Source of the DNA: a virus
Direction: 5' to 3' (one strand)
Length of the DNA stretch: 64,000 bases
IMG/VR virus record: IMGVR_UViG_3300010883_026915
Coordinates: 16,015-80,014 of that record
Numbering within the stretch: the first letter of the stretch is position 1; the number at the start of each line of letters is the position of its first letter. The translations under genes were made by a program, and so were the position numbers. Below, piece after piece: positions 35,032 through 45,553 of the stretch. Below the pieces are notes generated by a model that searched no databases, was not told the DNA's origin, and saw only the letters and a program-made list of their open reading frames with translations.

Positions 35032-36276
35032 GTGTCAGGAATTCTAGATTCAAAGAAGAGAGTTATAGATGCAGTTGTAACTCAAGAGGGTAAGCGGCAA
35101 ATATCACTAGGTGGTTTACGAGCTGTATATGCAACTGTTTCTGATAAATGTAGCTATTATGAGAAAGATATTGTAAGCGGATCCGCAGATGCAACAAAAA
35201 GAATATATTTTGAATCACCTATAGAAAATATAAATGATTCAATAACAATGGAAACAGATGACTCTGGTAAACTTCTTGGGTATCCTGTTAGAGGTGAAGC
35301 TTTTTATAATATCGACGGCGCTGTAGAGGGATTGTCCTCTATTAGTGGAACACTAGTGTTAGCTACAAATGATACAGCAACTGGCTTTGCATCTCTTGCA
35401 ACTGGAATTATAACTCAATCTCTTGATAGGTTTAGAAATCTAATGTCACTAGGCACAAGAGATTCAAATGAACCTGATAACTTAGCTACAAGGCTAAATA
35501 GAGATAACTATACGTTTACACTAACAAACAATTCACCGTTTTTTCAAGGAAAGCTAAAAGCAATAACAGATGTAGACTTTCTTGAACCACTATTTTTTGA
35601 TGAGAGATTGAGCAATGTTATAAATTTTAAATTTTTACCGCCTATAATAAAAGACTTAACAAAAAAAGAAAAGAAAGATCTAGACGTAAGAGGTAAAATT
35701 CCAAATAGGAAGAAATTTGGAAACTATACTAAGGTTAGCAGACCGTGGAAACTAACATACCAGGATATAATTAGACACTTAAATACACCGACAACAAATG
35801 ATGTAATACCTACAGGGGGAGTTCCAACTGTAATTACCCTTGAGACGCCTACCGGGTACACCATCGAGCCAGCGGAATTATTAGAAGAACCTACTGGAAG
35901 CCCAGATGCCGACGCAGACGCAGATTTCGATGCCGAAGATGATGAACCTAGTGAGCCATCACTTCCCTATGAGGCTCCTCCAAGCGAGTCTTATGATGGG
36001 TCTACTGTTCTTATAACTATGGATCAACCGTCTAGAGAAAGAGTGCCAGTTATCTTTAAGTCAACATCAAATACAAATAATTTAGTTATGCAACTTTTTG
36101 AACTTAACGAAACAGAAAATAAACTTAAAAAGCTAGACGTAATTGATTTCGGAATTGTTGAAGTCCCTAGTGATAAAAGACACCCTACAAAGCAGATATT
36201 CTTTGCAGGGAAAATATTTATAAATTCAATAAATTTACCATGTTACGTTAATTTATTTACAATTATTATGGATTAA
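35032..36276 (+). CDS. Virion structural protein with N-terminal module shared with 45554
   Basis: A 414-residue protein with GTG start. Its first 30 residues (ILDSKKRVIDAVVTQEGKRQ) align with FLDHSTNNVIIDAVLTDQGR at the start of the protein at 45554. This module probably docks both on the same baseplate or tail site. The middle (about residues 190-215) contains a strand/turn region with NVINFKFLPPIIKD. Residues about 285-315 are an acidic, low-complexity linker (DADADADFDAEDDE) of G+C-richer DNA. Its function beyond virion assembly is unknown. Confidence 0.7.
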   Translation: MSGILDSKKRVIDAVVTQEGKRQISLGGLRAVYATVSDKCSYYEKDIVSGSADATKRIYFESPIENINDSITMETDDSGKLLGYPVRGEAFYNIDGAVEGLSSISGTLVLATNDTATGFASLATGIITQSLDRFRNLMSLGTRDSNEPDNLATRLNRDNYTFTLTNNSPFFQGKLKAITDVDFLEPLFFDERLSNVINFKFLPPIIKDLTKKEKKDLDVRGKIPNRKKFGNYTKVSRPWKLTYQDIIRHLNTPTTNDVIPTGGVPTVITLETPTGYTIEPAELLEEPTGSPDADADADFDAEDDEPSEPSLPYEAPPSESYDGSTVLITMDQPSRERVPVIFKSTSNTNNLVMQLFELNETENKLKKLDVIDFGIVEVPSDKRHPTKQIFFAGKIFINSINLPCYVNLFTIIMD

Positions 36277-36277
36277 A

Positions 36278-39112
36278 ATGATAATAAGAAAGAAATCAAT
36301 AAAAGTTCTAAGTAATTCTAAAAGTATATCATCACTTATAGAAAACATAACAGAAAGACAAATTACTAAATCATCCAAATCTAGATCTATTAATGGGCAG
36401 GCAGTAAATAGCAATACTAAAAAAACAAAAAAAACTAGAGATTTCCATTACTGCATTTTCTTTAATATAGATACAAGGCTTGCAATATCTACAAGTCTTT
36501 CAAAAGTAAATTTTAAAATTTTTAAAAACAAGCAAGAATCTGGATTTAAATATTTATCAAATATGCCAAAGAATAATGGGCTAGGAGTAATTGCAGCAAT
36601 TTTGGGATCGAAGACTGACAGGAAGAGAAAACTATATGAAATCAACAATCTATCAGTTCTAAATGGTGAAATAGATATAACTTCAATAATATTTGAAAAA
36701 AGAATAAATTTTAATAAAAGTCAAGACAAGATTTCAAACAAATCTGCACTTGGAGTTTCAAGATACTCAAAAATTGTCAATGTTGGTAGGCAAAAAAAAT
36801 TAAAAAAAGATTCAAGATTATATCAGATACACTCACCAACCTCAGATTCTAACCTTATTGAGAATTCTACGTTTGGCTCACTCTATCTAAGCTCTTTGGA
36901 ACTTGGAAAAGATTCTGCATCAATGCTGTCTCCAGTTGTAAATACAACTGGTAAAAATTTTGGGTCACTTATAAAGACAATGAATCATAGCAATAACTTC
37001 GAATCTGATAAAGTTAAAAATTCTATAAGGGGCATTGTTGAAAACATTCAAAACATTCAAAATACAGATTTAAATAAAATAGCCAATAATTCAGAAAATG
37101 TTTCAATTATGGCTAAATCTGCAGATAATAAGATTAGTTGTGCTTATAAGCTTATAATTCCAGAAGAGCTTATAGGTAGTAGCACAGATTCATTTATATT
37201 CGAGCTTTCTGTAAGAGATAGTATAACAGGTTTGACTATTCAAAAAATAAATATTCCTATTTTGCATAAAGAAAATATTTCAAACTATTATATTCCAGAT
37301 GAAATTCCAAGAATAAGATTAAACAAGGAGTCAAGAAATAGTAGGACATTTGAATCTTTTTTAAATATTTCTGATACAGATATTGATAAAATATCATCAG
37401 TTAATCTATCAATAAGAAAAATATCTAGAGATCAGAGATTGGGTGATTCATCTTTTACAAAACCTTTTAAGATTGAACAGCCAGACTATATAAAATATCA
37501 AAATCAAAAAGGGTATAAAAATGATAATGGATCTTTTAAAATGAATGGATTTTTGCAAAGTTCTGAAAGTACAATGGTCATTGTTAGGGCTAGTCCTGTA
37601 ACTAGACTTGGTGAAAATATTTCAAACTTTGATAGTGCAGCTATAGTTGGAAGTCAGTTTGATCTTGGGTATGGTTCATACGATGCTGTTGTAACATCTG
37701 GAGGTATACATATAGATTATATGTGTAATTCTCACTCACTTTCAGGAACCACTATTTTAAAAAGACAAATAGGTAATGAATACGCAGAGCTTGGCAAATA
37801 TCCGTCTTCTATATGTAATAATAGTGATATTTATAATAAAGCCTCTCCTAATCATAATGATTTTATTGCGCGTTACGATGATGGTAATTCACTTGGTCTC
37901 GGAGCATCTTCTATAGTTGATCCTTTTACACAAGAGGGTAAAATTGTAGAATATAGAATGCTACTTCACTTAAAAAACGGCGGCAGTAGACTACTTGGAA
38001 AAACTGTAACAGTTCTTGATAAGAGACCTATGAATTATTTAAAAGTTAAAGCTACTGATAGAGAAGTTTTCGCAATGCTAAATAAAAATAGCCCTAGTGA
38101 CACACATGTTGAGGCTAAGAGTAATTCAGTAAGTATTGGAGTAAAGTTTAAAATAGATTTCGATATGGTAAAGACATCTACTGATATGATACTTGACACA
38201 CTTAGATCTATTGGCAATGAAGAAATATTTTCAAAAGATGTTAATAATATCAAGTCAGCTCTTAGCGACATGGTATTGTTTGGTGTAACAAGAGTAAACT
38301 TGTCTAACACTACGTCAGATTTTCTTGGATACTATAGCCAGGGTGAATTTTTAGATGATGGATCAATTGTATCCGGAGTATTATATAGGTACTATATAAG
38401 AGCATATCTTATTAATCCTGAGCTAGTATCTAAAAGCAAGACTATTGCGCAGGCTTATAAAAAAGAAAAATCTCTAAAAATAAGCGAAATTATAATTCCG
38501 AGAAAGCTAAATGAAATACAAAACTCAGCAATGAATAGCAACGAGTCTTTAGCTTCAAATGACGAAATTTCACAAGGTATGTCTGCAAATAGTGCAAATA
38601 TTATTAAGAATAGATTTCAAATGTTAAAAACATATAAAAACTTTTCTGAAAAAGGGTTACTTAAATCTACCCTAGATGATAATATTGCAAGTGATCAAGA
38701 ATATGATATTTCTAAATTTTGTACTGGAGACTACCTCTCATTTGAAGTAGAAAAATCATCATCAAATTTTTCAATTACTTCAAAAAACTCTTCATTTACA
38801 AGATCTTCATCAGGTATACCAGTATTAAGATTTTCAGTAAATACAATCGATGAATTTTCATCAATTTCAAAAATAGACTATTTTGTAATAACATGTAAAC
38901 GACAGGATAATATATCAATTTGCGGAACTTGTCACAATGATATGTCAGGTAAGATTACATTTGTAGATTATATAAACAAAGATTATATAGGGACTGTTGA
39001 ATACTCTGTAGCTATAGTTCTTGTAGACGGATCAATAAAGGCTGGAAATGTACTTGGAAAATTTATACTAAAAAATATGAAACCGGAAAAAATACTAATG
39101 AGTAGCTACTGA
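36278..39112 (+). CDS. Large virion structural protein, unknown (944 residues)
   Basis: A 944-residue protein, Ser/Ile/Asn/Lys-rich, with a basic N-terminal 60 residues and then strand-rich segments. A repeated immunoglobulin- or fibronectin-like strand pattern is suggested by DSFIFELSVRDSITG (about 305-320) and near the C-terminus by VEYSVAIVLVDGSIKAG. No family is recognised. It starts one base after the preceding stop and ends one base before the next start. Probably a baseplate or tail component, by position. Confidence 0.68.
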   Translation: MIIRKKSIKVLSNSKSISSLIENITERQITKSSKSRSINGQAVNSNTKKTKKTRDFHYCIFFNIDTRLAISTSLSKVNFKIFKNKQESGFKYLSNMPKNNGLGVIAAILGSKTDRKRKLYEINNLSVLNGEIDITSIIFEKRINFNKSQDKISNKSALGVSRYSKIVNVGRQKKLKKDSRLYQIHSPTSDSNLIENSTFGSLYLSSLELGKDSASMLSPVVNTTGKNFGSLIKTMNHSNNFESDKVKNSIRGIVENIQNIQNTDLNKIANNSENVSIMAKSADNKISCAYKLIIPEELIGSSTDSFIFELSVRDSITGLTIQKINIPILHKENISNYYIPDEIPRIRLNKESRNSRTFESFLNISDTDIDKISSVNLSIRKISRDQRLGDSSFTKPFKIEQPDYIKYQNQKGYKNDNGSFKMNGFLQSSESTMVIVRASPVTRLGENISNFDSAAIVGSQFDLGYGSYDAVVTSGGIHIDYMCNSHSLSGTTILKRQIGNEYAELGKYPSSICNNSDIYNKASPNHNDFIARYDDGNSLGLGASSIVDPFTQEGKIVEYRMLLHLKNGGSRLLGKTVTVLDKRPMNYLKVKATDREVFAMLNKNSPSDTHVEAKSNSVSIGVKFKIDFDMVKTSTDMILDTLRSIGNEEIFSKDVNNIKSALSDMVLFGVTRVNLSNTTSDFLGYYSQGEFLDDGSIVSGVLYRYYIRAYLINPELVSKSKTIAQAYKKEKSLKISEIIIPRKLNEIQNSAMNSNESLASNDEISQGMSANSANIIKNRFQMLKTYKNFSEKGLLKSTLDDNIASDQEYDISKFCTGDYLSFEVEKSSSNFSITSKNSSFTRSSSGIPVLRFSVNTIDEFSSISKIDYFVITCKRQDNISICGTCHNDMSGKITFVDYINKDYIGTVEYSVAIVLVDGSIKAGNVLGKFILKNMKPEKILMSSY

Positions 39113-39113
39113 T

Positions 39114-42100
39114 ATGCCTAGAAAAACAACAGAAATACCAATTGAAGTTCATTCTTTGCCAGTTGTTGAAGAACCTGGAGCGATTACTGAAATAAAACCT
39201 TCTTCATATTCCCTGGGATCTAGTATTGTGGTCAGCGGACCAACACTTCCGTGGTCGTCTCCTGAAGATATTGATACTCTACCTCCGGGGGATCCTGTTT
39301 TCACATCAGGCGGCGGTGGTAGCAGTTATGACATGGGAAGTCTTTCAATAGATTTTAATTATGATAGCTTCTATCTAAATCCATCTCTTGAAACCATGCT
39401 AAATAGAAGAGGATTTTCAACACAGCGTGCAGAAATTTTAGGAATGTTTAATTATAAGGCACCGCTTGAATCAGGCGATCCTGCATACGGCCCTGATGCT
39501 AATTATCTAATAACTCCATATGGTGAACTATTCGACTATCAGTGTCAACTAAAGCAATTACGATATAATGATGCAATGTATTTTTTAACTACTCTTTTAG
39601 GGTTTGATTTATCACCGCAAACTCTTGGTTATATTTTAACTCCTGGATCTAGCCCAGGGCTATTTGCTAATCAAGAAGATCAGGAGATGTACTTACAAGA
39701 ATATCAAAATGAAATGTCTCTTGCAAAAGATGTTCTTGATTATTTAAGAATTATATACAATGCTGTTACAGAATTTATAAATGCACAGCAAATAATATAT
39801 GATACACACAGAATATTTTATCCAAGCGAAGATCTTAGTGCAGGCTACAGCAGCGGCGAGCTTGGAGATAGTTATCTTAATGTCTCAAATAACTTACCAT
39901 CTGTTAGTTTTGATTACAATGGTAGTCATCTGACTGGCAAACTTCCTAATATTTTTATATCTGCAGAATATCAAGGTATGAGAGATTTTTTTGAAGATTT
40001 TGGACTTGGTTACTCATGGGCTAGACATGCATCTTGTACAACACAAGTTGCTCAAATAGCAAGAATTGCTCTTTCTTCTGTAGCAGTAGAGAATTTTAAA
40101 GTACCTGGTTCTTCTTGGACACCGATCGAGACAATGTCTGATAGATTTTCTGAAAACTGGTATTCTAATAAGATAGCGGGTATTGGGTGGTACCGCGATT
40201 CAACAAATTCAGCATACGAAAAAAATGCTTTTAATGTAAGGCGAGCTAAAAGTGACGGTACAAAGATTAATTTTTGGAATATGTGCTCTGACGGTGAAGT
40301 AAGGCCGCTAGACTCTGGAGACTCTAATCGGATGAGTGAGTTGTTGGACACTTTTTCCCGAGGTGAGGCTTCATCACCTGAAGATTCACAAAGATCAAAT
40401 TTGTTATATGCATCAACAATCGACTATATACAGGGCATCTATATTAGCAGCCTAAGAGATGCTGGTCAGACACTTGGACAGTTTCCAGTAGCTTCATTGC
40501 ACCAGAATAGTATTGTAAAGAGTCTTGTAAATAAGCACTTTGGAACTGAAGCAAGTAATTTTACAGGTACCCATGGACTATTAGATAATCTACCTAGAAA
40601 TCCAAATTGCTTAATTAGATCAATTGTTGGAAAAAATAGAGATCCAGCAATAAATGATAATAGAGATGCAATTGAAAACTATACATCTTCAAACTATAAT
40701 CTTGCAAAAACAGTAACATTATCAAGAAATGGAAGATCATATTATTGCGATGAAGTTACAACAGTAGAGGTAGACGAAGTTCAGGAAAGGCTAGTAGCTT
40801 TAATGGATAGTCTAAGAATGGGCGGAGAAACACTTGGAGATTTCGCACGACTCACATGTATAGAGGGTACAGCAAGTATAAATGTAATTGATGGAGATTC
40901 ATCCACAACACTTGATATAGAGGACATTTCGCAACCAGCATACGAGTCTGGTACTGACTCTGGTTTTATCCAGCCAAGCTCTATTATGCACTTTATAGCG
41001 TTAGCTATTCAAAGAATAACCAGTGCCCATCTCGATCATAATGAGGCTGATCTCGGCGCTGACACATCATCTAATGTCGCAGTCACAACCCTATCTGGTT
41101 TCACTCCAATGCTTATTACAACATTGGCAATGGAAAGTAAGAAAATCAAAGCAAGCCTTCTCGGACTTTTAATTGCAAGGTGGAATTGGTATTATAAAGT
41201 TGGCGGCGAAGCTGGCGATCGTGATGAAGACTTGAAAAATTTGCAAGATGTCGCAAGGACACTTATGAACCAGGTCGTACATGCTGTCTATAATGATTTT
41301 TATGATCATATAGCATGGACCGTTTCCGATGACCCAGACATGGCCGGTGAAGAGAGAGTCAGTGCCTTTGACTCAGGTCGTGTTCGTCACCCAATGTGTA
41401 AATGGGGATATGCAACATCAGCTGATGATAAGAAGATAACGCAGACGAATTTTAAATACAAGCTAAATTCAGGCTGGTCAGTATATCCAAGAGGATCTAT
41501 TGGTGTGGTAGTGACCCTCGAATCCAGTGAGAGCACCGACTGGTCCAAAGCGGCGTTTAAAGATTACATCGATTTTTCTAAGTTTGGTCCACAGATTGAG
41601 TATGCACTATTTGGTAATCAGGAAGACGGAAGGTGTACAGTTCTTGAGTCTAAAAGCTGGGGCGACGATATTGATCACCTATTTTTTGATGCACCACTTA
41701 TTGCTGTTAGGGATTTTGAGACGATGGTATGTGATGCAGCAGGTGTTAGTAGGGATACTGAATATACATCTAGAAATCATTCATCTCAATCAAGGATAAT
41801 TGCTGCATTTAATTCTTGTTGCAACATATGGCATAATGGATTGAGAATGGGATTTGCTTCTAGCACAACTTCAGGCAGTAGCCACGTAATCGACACCGAA
41901 GTCCTAACAGCTGGTGGTCCCGCTCCAGAGACAGGGCTTTCAGGCCACTTCAAAAAAGTCTGGCTAGCATATAATGAAAGGGCACTTTTTAGCATGTACA
42001 ATGCATGTCAAAATTTTACAAAACATTTTCCACCATGTTATGGAGCAAGCTACTCAGACTTTCAAGTTACTGATATTAAAAATGATCCCTGGGATGTAGA

Positions 42101-43496
42101 TGGAGAATATATTCTTGATAGAGAAGAGTTTCAAGCAGACGATTCCAGAGAGTTCTCTCCACCGTCTGTAAGAGGATATGACTATGATATACGTAAAATT
42201 TATTCTGCAATCAGTGATGATTACTGTGCAATGGTGATGAAGGAAAGAACATCACATAGTCTTATGCTATTTACTGCAAAGTTATTTGATAGGCTAAGTG
42301 CAGCAGCAGGAAATCTTTATGATACAATTGTTGGAACATCAATCGAGCAGGATACATATCAATCTGCTCTAGAAAATATATTTGCAGATGAAAGGTTTCA
42401 AAGTTCAACAATGCTATCAATATCAAGAGACCAGCTTTGTACAAATTGGGCATTATACGATTCTCTTAGCGTTCCAAATAGAGAGTATCCGTATGTCCCA
42501 GCAACAAAAATAGCAACAACTAATCAGTCAATAAATCTTGCCGGATTTGTGAAAGATGAACGGCTTCTAAATACATCTGATATGAGAAGAAGATATATTA
42601 TGCCAATAGGTATTACAGCTGGTTTAATTGAAGCACTACGATATAGAATGATGGATGAGACTGGAGATCTTAGCTATAGATTTTCAAACTTGATAGAAGT
42701 ATCTGTTTTTAAAAGAGATCTTCTTGATGAATCAAAGCTCTATTATCCAAAAAGGTTTCCATTTGATACTTCAAAATATATAATTACAGGCAGACCAAAT
42801 CCAACATCAGTGGGAGATGATCTAGACGGTGATTCACAAACAGCAAGTCCGCAAGACTATGCTCGCGTTAGAGAGAGTATGGTCTATAGGACATATACTC
42901 CTGATGGCAATATAGAGACTTTGGTAGGAACTAGTTACCCAACACTATGGAAAACTGCGGATGAATCTATCAGTAGCGGCGATGTTGACAAAAACCACGC
43001 CATGGATCATCAGCTTAAAACACTTATGAAGTTAACAACGGGTTTTGATCTTTCTGAGGATGTATTTCCCTTTCTTGAGAATTTTGTATTTTTTGATGAG
43101 CCTGATGATAATAGACAGGATATATACGAGTCATTAGTAGACACAGCTCAGGTTTCATTTACAGATAATGATCTTGAAACAGCACTAAATTATGATAGAC
43201 TTATAGGGGAAATAAAACGGTCAATAATTGTAAGCCCTAAGAAGTATAGAAATAGAATAGTATATCCAAAAGTATTTGCAAGAACATTTTGTATTTTTAT
43301 AGATCCTAATGAGTTTGAAGTTATGCCTGATAAGGAAGATGAAGACTCAGATGCAACTTTTACTGTCCTAGATGGCACGATATCTGATGAATATACACAA
43401 TATTATGTTACAATTAAGCTTCTTCCTGACTTTACTTCCCCAGGAGCGTACACAGAGTATTCGTATTCTGTATTCACCGCCACTGAGGCAGAATAA
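39114..43496 (+). CDS. Very large virion structural protein, unknown (1460 residues)
   Basis: At 1460 residues this is the largest protein in the window. It has a proline-rich N-terminal 65 residues, a glycine run (SGGGGSS) near 63-70, and then a largely helical and mixed body (FDYQCQLKQLRYNDAMYFL; ISAEYQGMRDFFEDFGLGYS). No enzyme motif is visible. DNA at about 41020-41400 and 41880-41960 is G+C-richer than its flanks with the frame intact. Its stop and the next start overlap by one base (TAATG). A baseplate wedge, tape or adhesion role are all possible, and I cannot choose. Confidence 0.68.
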   Translation: MPRKTTEIPIEVHSLPVVEEPGAITEIKPSSYSLGSSIVVSGPTLPWSSPEDIDTLPPGDPVFTSGGGGSSYDMGSLSIDFNYDSFYLNPSLETMLNRRGFSTQRAEILGMFNYKAPLESGDPAYGPDANYLITPYGELFDYQCQLKQLRYNDAMYFLTTLLGFDLSPQTLGYILTPGSSPGLFANQEDQEMYLQEYQNEMSLAKDVLDYLRIIYNAVTEFINAQQIIYDTHRIFYPSEDLSAGYSSGELGDSYLNVSNNLPSVSFDYNGSHLTGKLPNIFISAEYQGMRDFFEDFGLGYSWARHASCTTQVAQIARIALSSVAVENFKVPGSSWTPIETMSDRFSENWYSNKIAGIGWYRDSTNSAYEKNAFNVRRAKSDGTKINFWNMCSDGEVRPLDSGDSNRMSELLDTFSRGEASSPEDSQRSNLLYASTIDYIQGIYISSLRDAGQTLGQFPVASLHQNSIVKSLVNKHFGTEASNFTGTHGLLDNLPRNPNCLIRSIVGKNRDPAINDNRDAIENYTSSNYNLAKTVTLSRNGRSYYCDEVTTVEVDEVQERLVALMDSLRMGGETLGDFARLTCIEGTASINVIDGDSSTTLDIEDISQPAYESGTDSGFIQPSSIMHFIALAIQRITSAHLDHNEADLGADTSSNVAVTTLSGFTPMLITTLAMESKKIKASLLGLLIARWNWYYKVGGEAGDRDEDLKNLQDVARTLMNQVVHAVYNDFYDHIAWTVSDDPDMAGEERVSAFDSGRVRHPMCKWGYATSADDKKITQTNFKYKLNSGWSVYPRGSIGVVVTLESSESTDWSKAAFKDYIDFSKFGPQIEYALFGNQEDGRCTVLESKSWGDDIDHLFFDAPLIAVRDFETMVCDAAGVSRDTEYTSRNHSSQSRIIAAFNSCCNIWHNGLRMGFASSTTSGSSHVIDTEVLTAGGPAPETGLSGHFKKVWLAYNERALFSMYNACQNFTKHFPPCYGASYSDFQVTDIKNDPWDVDGEYILDREEFQADDSREFSPPSVRGYDYDIRKIYSAISDDYCAMVMKERTSHSLMLFTAKLFDRLSAAAGNLYDTIVGTSIEQDTYQSALENIFADERFQSSTMLSISRDQLCTNWALYDSLSVPNREYPYVPATKIATTNQSINLAGFVKDERLLNTSDMRRRYIMPIGITAGLIEALRYRMMDETGDLSYRFSNLIEVSVFKRDLLDESKLYYPKRFPFDTSKYIITGRPNPTSVGDDLDGDSQTASPQDYARVRESMVYRTYTPDGNIETLVGTSYPTLWKTADESISSGDVDKNHAMDHQLKTLMKLTTGFDLSEDVFPFLENFVFFDEPDDNRQDIYESLVDTAQVSFTDNDLETALNYDRLIGEIKRSIIVSPKKYRNRIVYPKVFARTFCIFIDPNEFEVMPDKEDEDSDATFTVLDGTISDEYTQYYVTIKLLPDFTSPGAYTEYSYSVFTATEAE

Positions 43497-45481
43497 TGAC
43501 AACAGCAGAAACATTTTATGAGCTATTGCAGGATGAGCTAGGCCTCACAGAGACAAATCAATACCCATCAGCACCTGTGACAACAGTTGATCTAAGAGAG
43601 CCCATAAGTGTATCATCAGATTTTTTTTATAATTACTATACACGAGATGAAAGAACAGCAGATCCTGATACAAGTGGTATAATTGATATATCACCTGAAT
43701 CTGAATCTCTTGAGATAGCAAAGAAGCGTCAAAAAGCGCCGAGATCAGCTATAATAAATATCAAAGTTCCAGCAAAGTTGCCCCCGGATAGTTCATATGT
43801 AGATGTTCAGGCAAGAAAGTTTATTATTGAAAATTATATAACTAGATTTCCAAAAAAGATAGTCTTTGAAGGTGCTGTTGCAAATACAAGATTTTCTTCT
43901 ATAATACTTCAAGATAATCAAATAGACGATACATTTTATAAGACTCTTAGTCAATCTGTTGCATTTAAAGAATCATACTCAAAAACATCAACAGCTAGTG
44001 AACTAGGAAATGTTCTTGATAGATACTTTACATCACCTATGGCATATGCTAGTGCGACGCCATCTACAATAAGAAAAGTTATGTCAAACTATCAGCCAGC
44101 AGGTGTTGCATATGCACCGACAGATGCTAGGCGAGAAGTTATAGCTGAAGCTCTTAGGGACGTAAGGTTTGTAGAATATAATTTTACTATAAACAATGCA
44201 ATTGCTCATAATGTAATACTAGGGGGTCTTGAAGATAGAGGAAATATTTATCAAGATGAACTAATAGGTGTTGAAGATGATGCAAAAGATGTTCAAAGAT
44301 TTTTTCTTTCAACGATAAATCCGGCAATAATAGATGGATCAGAATTTGAGCTTGAACTAGCTGCTATGACAGTAGAGACGAAAGGAGATATTGAATCTGC
44401 TGGATTATCTGTTGACGAAAGCTCAGTTCCTATTGGGTTGTACATCGAGAAGCACGAAATTCAGACTATGGGAGACGGATCATTTAAAACTACAAGATGT
44501 GACCCAATAGTTATTAAAGACTATGGAAACTTTAATATTTTCGACAGTCGGATAAGATACGGAGCTACTTATATATACAGGGTTAGAATTATATACTGCA
44601 CTGTTTATGAAGCTACTGCAATAGATCCAGAATCAATTACTGAATCAGAGATAGTATTTGCAACATCTATGGTTGCATCTCAAGGTATAAAAACACAAGT
44701 TATGTGTGTAGAAAATATACCGCCTGATCCTCCTAGAAATTTAAGATTTAATTATGACTTTTTTGATAATAGTCTTGACATATTTTGGGAAGAACCGACA
44801 AATCCTCAGAGAGACGTTGTAAGATATCAAATATTTAAAAGAGGATCACTTGATGTTCCATTTACACTTGTAAGAGAGCTAGATTTTGACAAATCTACAA
44901 GTAAGGTTGTACCTCTAGAGAAAGCTCCAAAGAGTAAACTAACCAAAGTGTCAGGACCAAGAAAATTTCTTAAAGATAGAACGTTCAAGAGAGAAACACC
45001 AGAAATTTATGCACTTGCCTGTGTAGATGCAAGAGGTTTAACATCATTGTACTCAGAGCAAATATTAGTTTCTTTTGATAGATATAAAAATAAAATAGAG
45101 CGTGAAAGAATTTCACCTCCAAAAGCACCAAAGCCATACCCTAATCTATATTTGAATCGTGATTTGTTCGTAGATACAATGAGATCTTCAGATGCATCAA
45201 GAATGAGAATATATTTTGATCCAGAATATTTCGATGTTCAGCAAAGTACGATGTATGAAGCAACTATAACTACATATGACGAAAAGACAGGCGCAGCCAT
45301 ACATTCTACAAAAGAATACACAGGGACATCATCTCTAGAGCTTATAAAAGCTAAATATAAGTTGCAGCTTATAAATGTAGATTTGCAAGATGCAAATATT
45401 TTTGATATAAATATTAACAACCTTACATTTGATATAACTGAGATTCCAGTAACTAGTGCAACAATTAAAACTGTATTTTAA
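43496..45481 (+). CDS. Virion structural protein with fibronectin-III-like domain
   Basis: A 661-residue protein. At about 405-500 it has a fibronectin type III-like strand pattern: PPDPPRNLRF, then LDIFWEEPTN, then VVRYQIFKR. Such domains are common in tail proteins and bind carbohydrates or act as spacers. The N-terminal part includes PRSAIINIKVPAKLPPDSSY. It is coupled to the preceding 1460-residue protein by a 1-base overlap and followed by a 72-base gap with a promoter-like motif. Probably part of the same wedge or tail complex. Confidence 0.68.
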   Translation: MTTAETFYELLQDELGLTETNQYPSAPVTTVDLREPISVSSDFFYNYYTRDERTADPDTSGIIDISPESESLEIAKKRQKAPRSAIINIKVPAKLPPDSSYVDVQARKFIIENYITRFPKKIVFEGAVANTRFSSIILQDNQIDDTFYKTLSQSVAFKESYSKTSTASELGNVLDRYFTSPMAYASATPSTIRKVMSNYQPAGVAYAPTDARREVIAEALRDVRFVEYNFTINNAIAHNVILGGLEDRGNIYQDELIGVEDDAKDVQRFFLSTINPAIIDGSEFELELAAMTVETKGDIESAGLSVDESSVPIGLYIEKHEIQTMGDGSFKTTRCDPIVIKDYGNFNIFDSRIRYGATYIYRVRIIYCTVYEATAIDPESITESEIVFATSMVASQGIKTQVMCVENIPPDPPRNLRFNYDFFDNSLDIFWEEPTNPQRDVVRYQIFKRGSLDVPFTLVRELDFDKSTSKVVPLEKAPKSKLTKVSGPRKFLKDRTFKRETPEIYALACVDARGLTSLYSEQILVSFDRYKNKIERERISPPKAPKPYPNLYLNRDLFVDTMRSSDASRMRIYFDPEYFDVQQSTMYEATITTYDEKTGAAIHSTKEYTGTSSLELIKAKYKLQLINVDLQDANIFDININNLTFDITEIPVTSATIKTVF

Positions 45482-45529
45482 AATATAACTAATCATATTT
45501 TATATTTACAGAAGCTTATAAGCGTAATA

Positions 45530-45536
45530 TATAATC
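45530..45536 (+). promoter_or_regulatory. Candidate late-type promoter TATAATC
   Basis: TATAATC lies 18-24 bases before the TTG at 45554 in the 72-base gap after the fibronectin-like gene; AAGGAG at 45540-45545 is the ribosome site. Confidence 0.4.
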
Positions 45537-45553
45537 AATAAGGAGTTTTTAAA

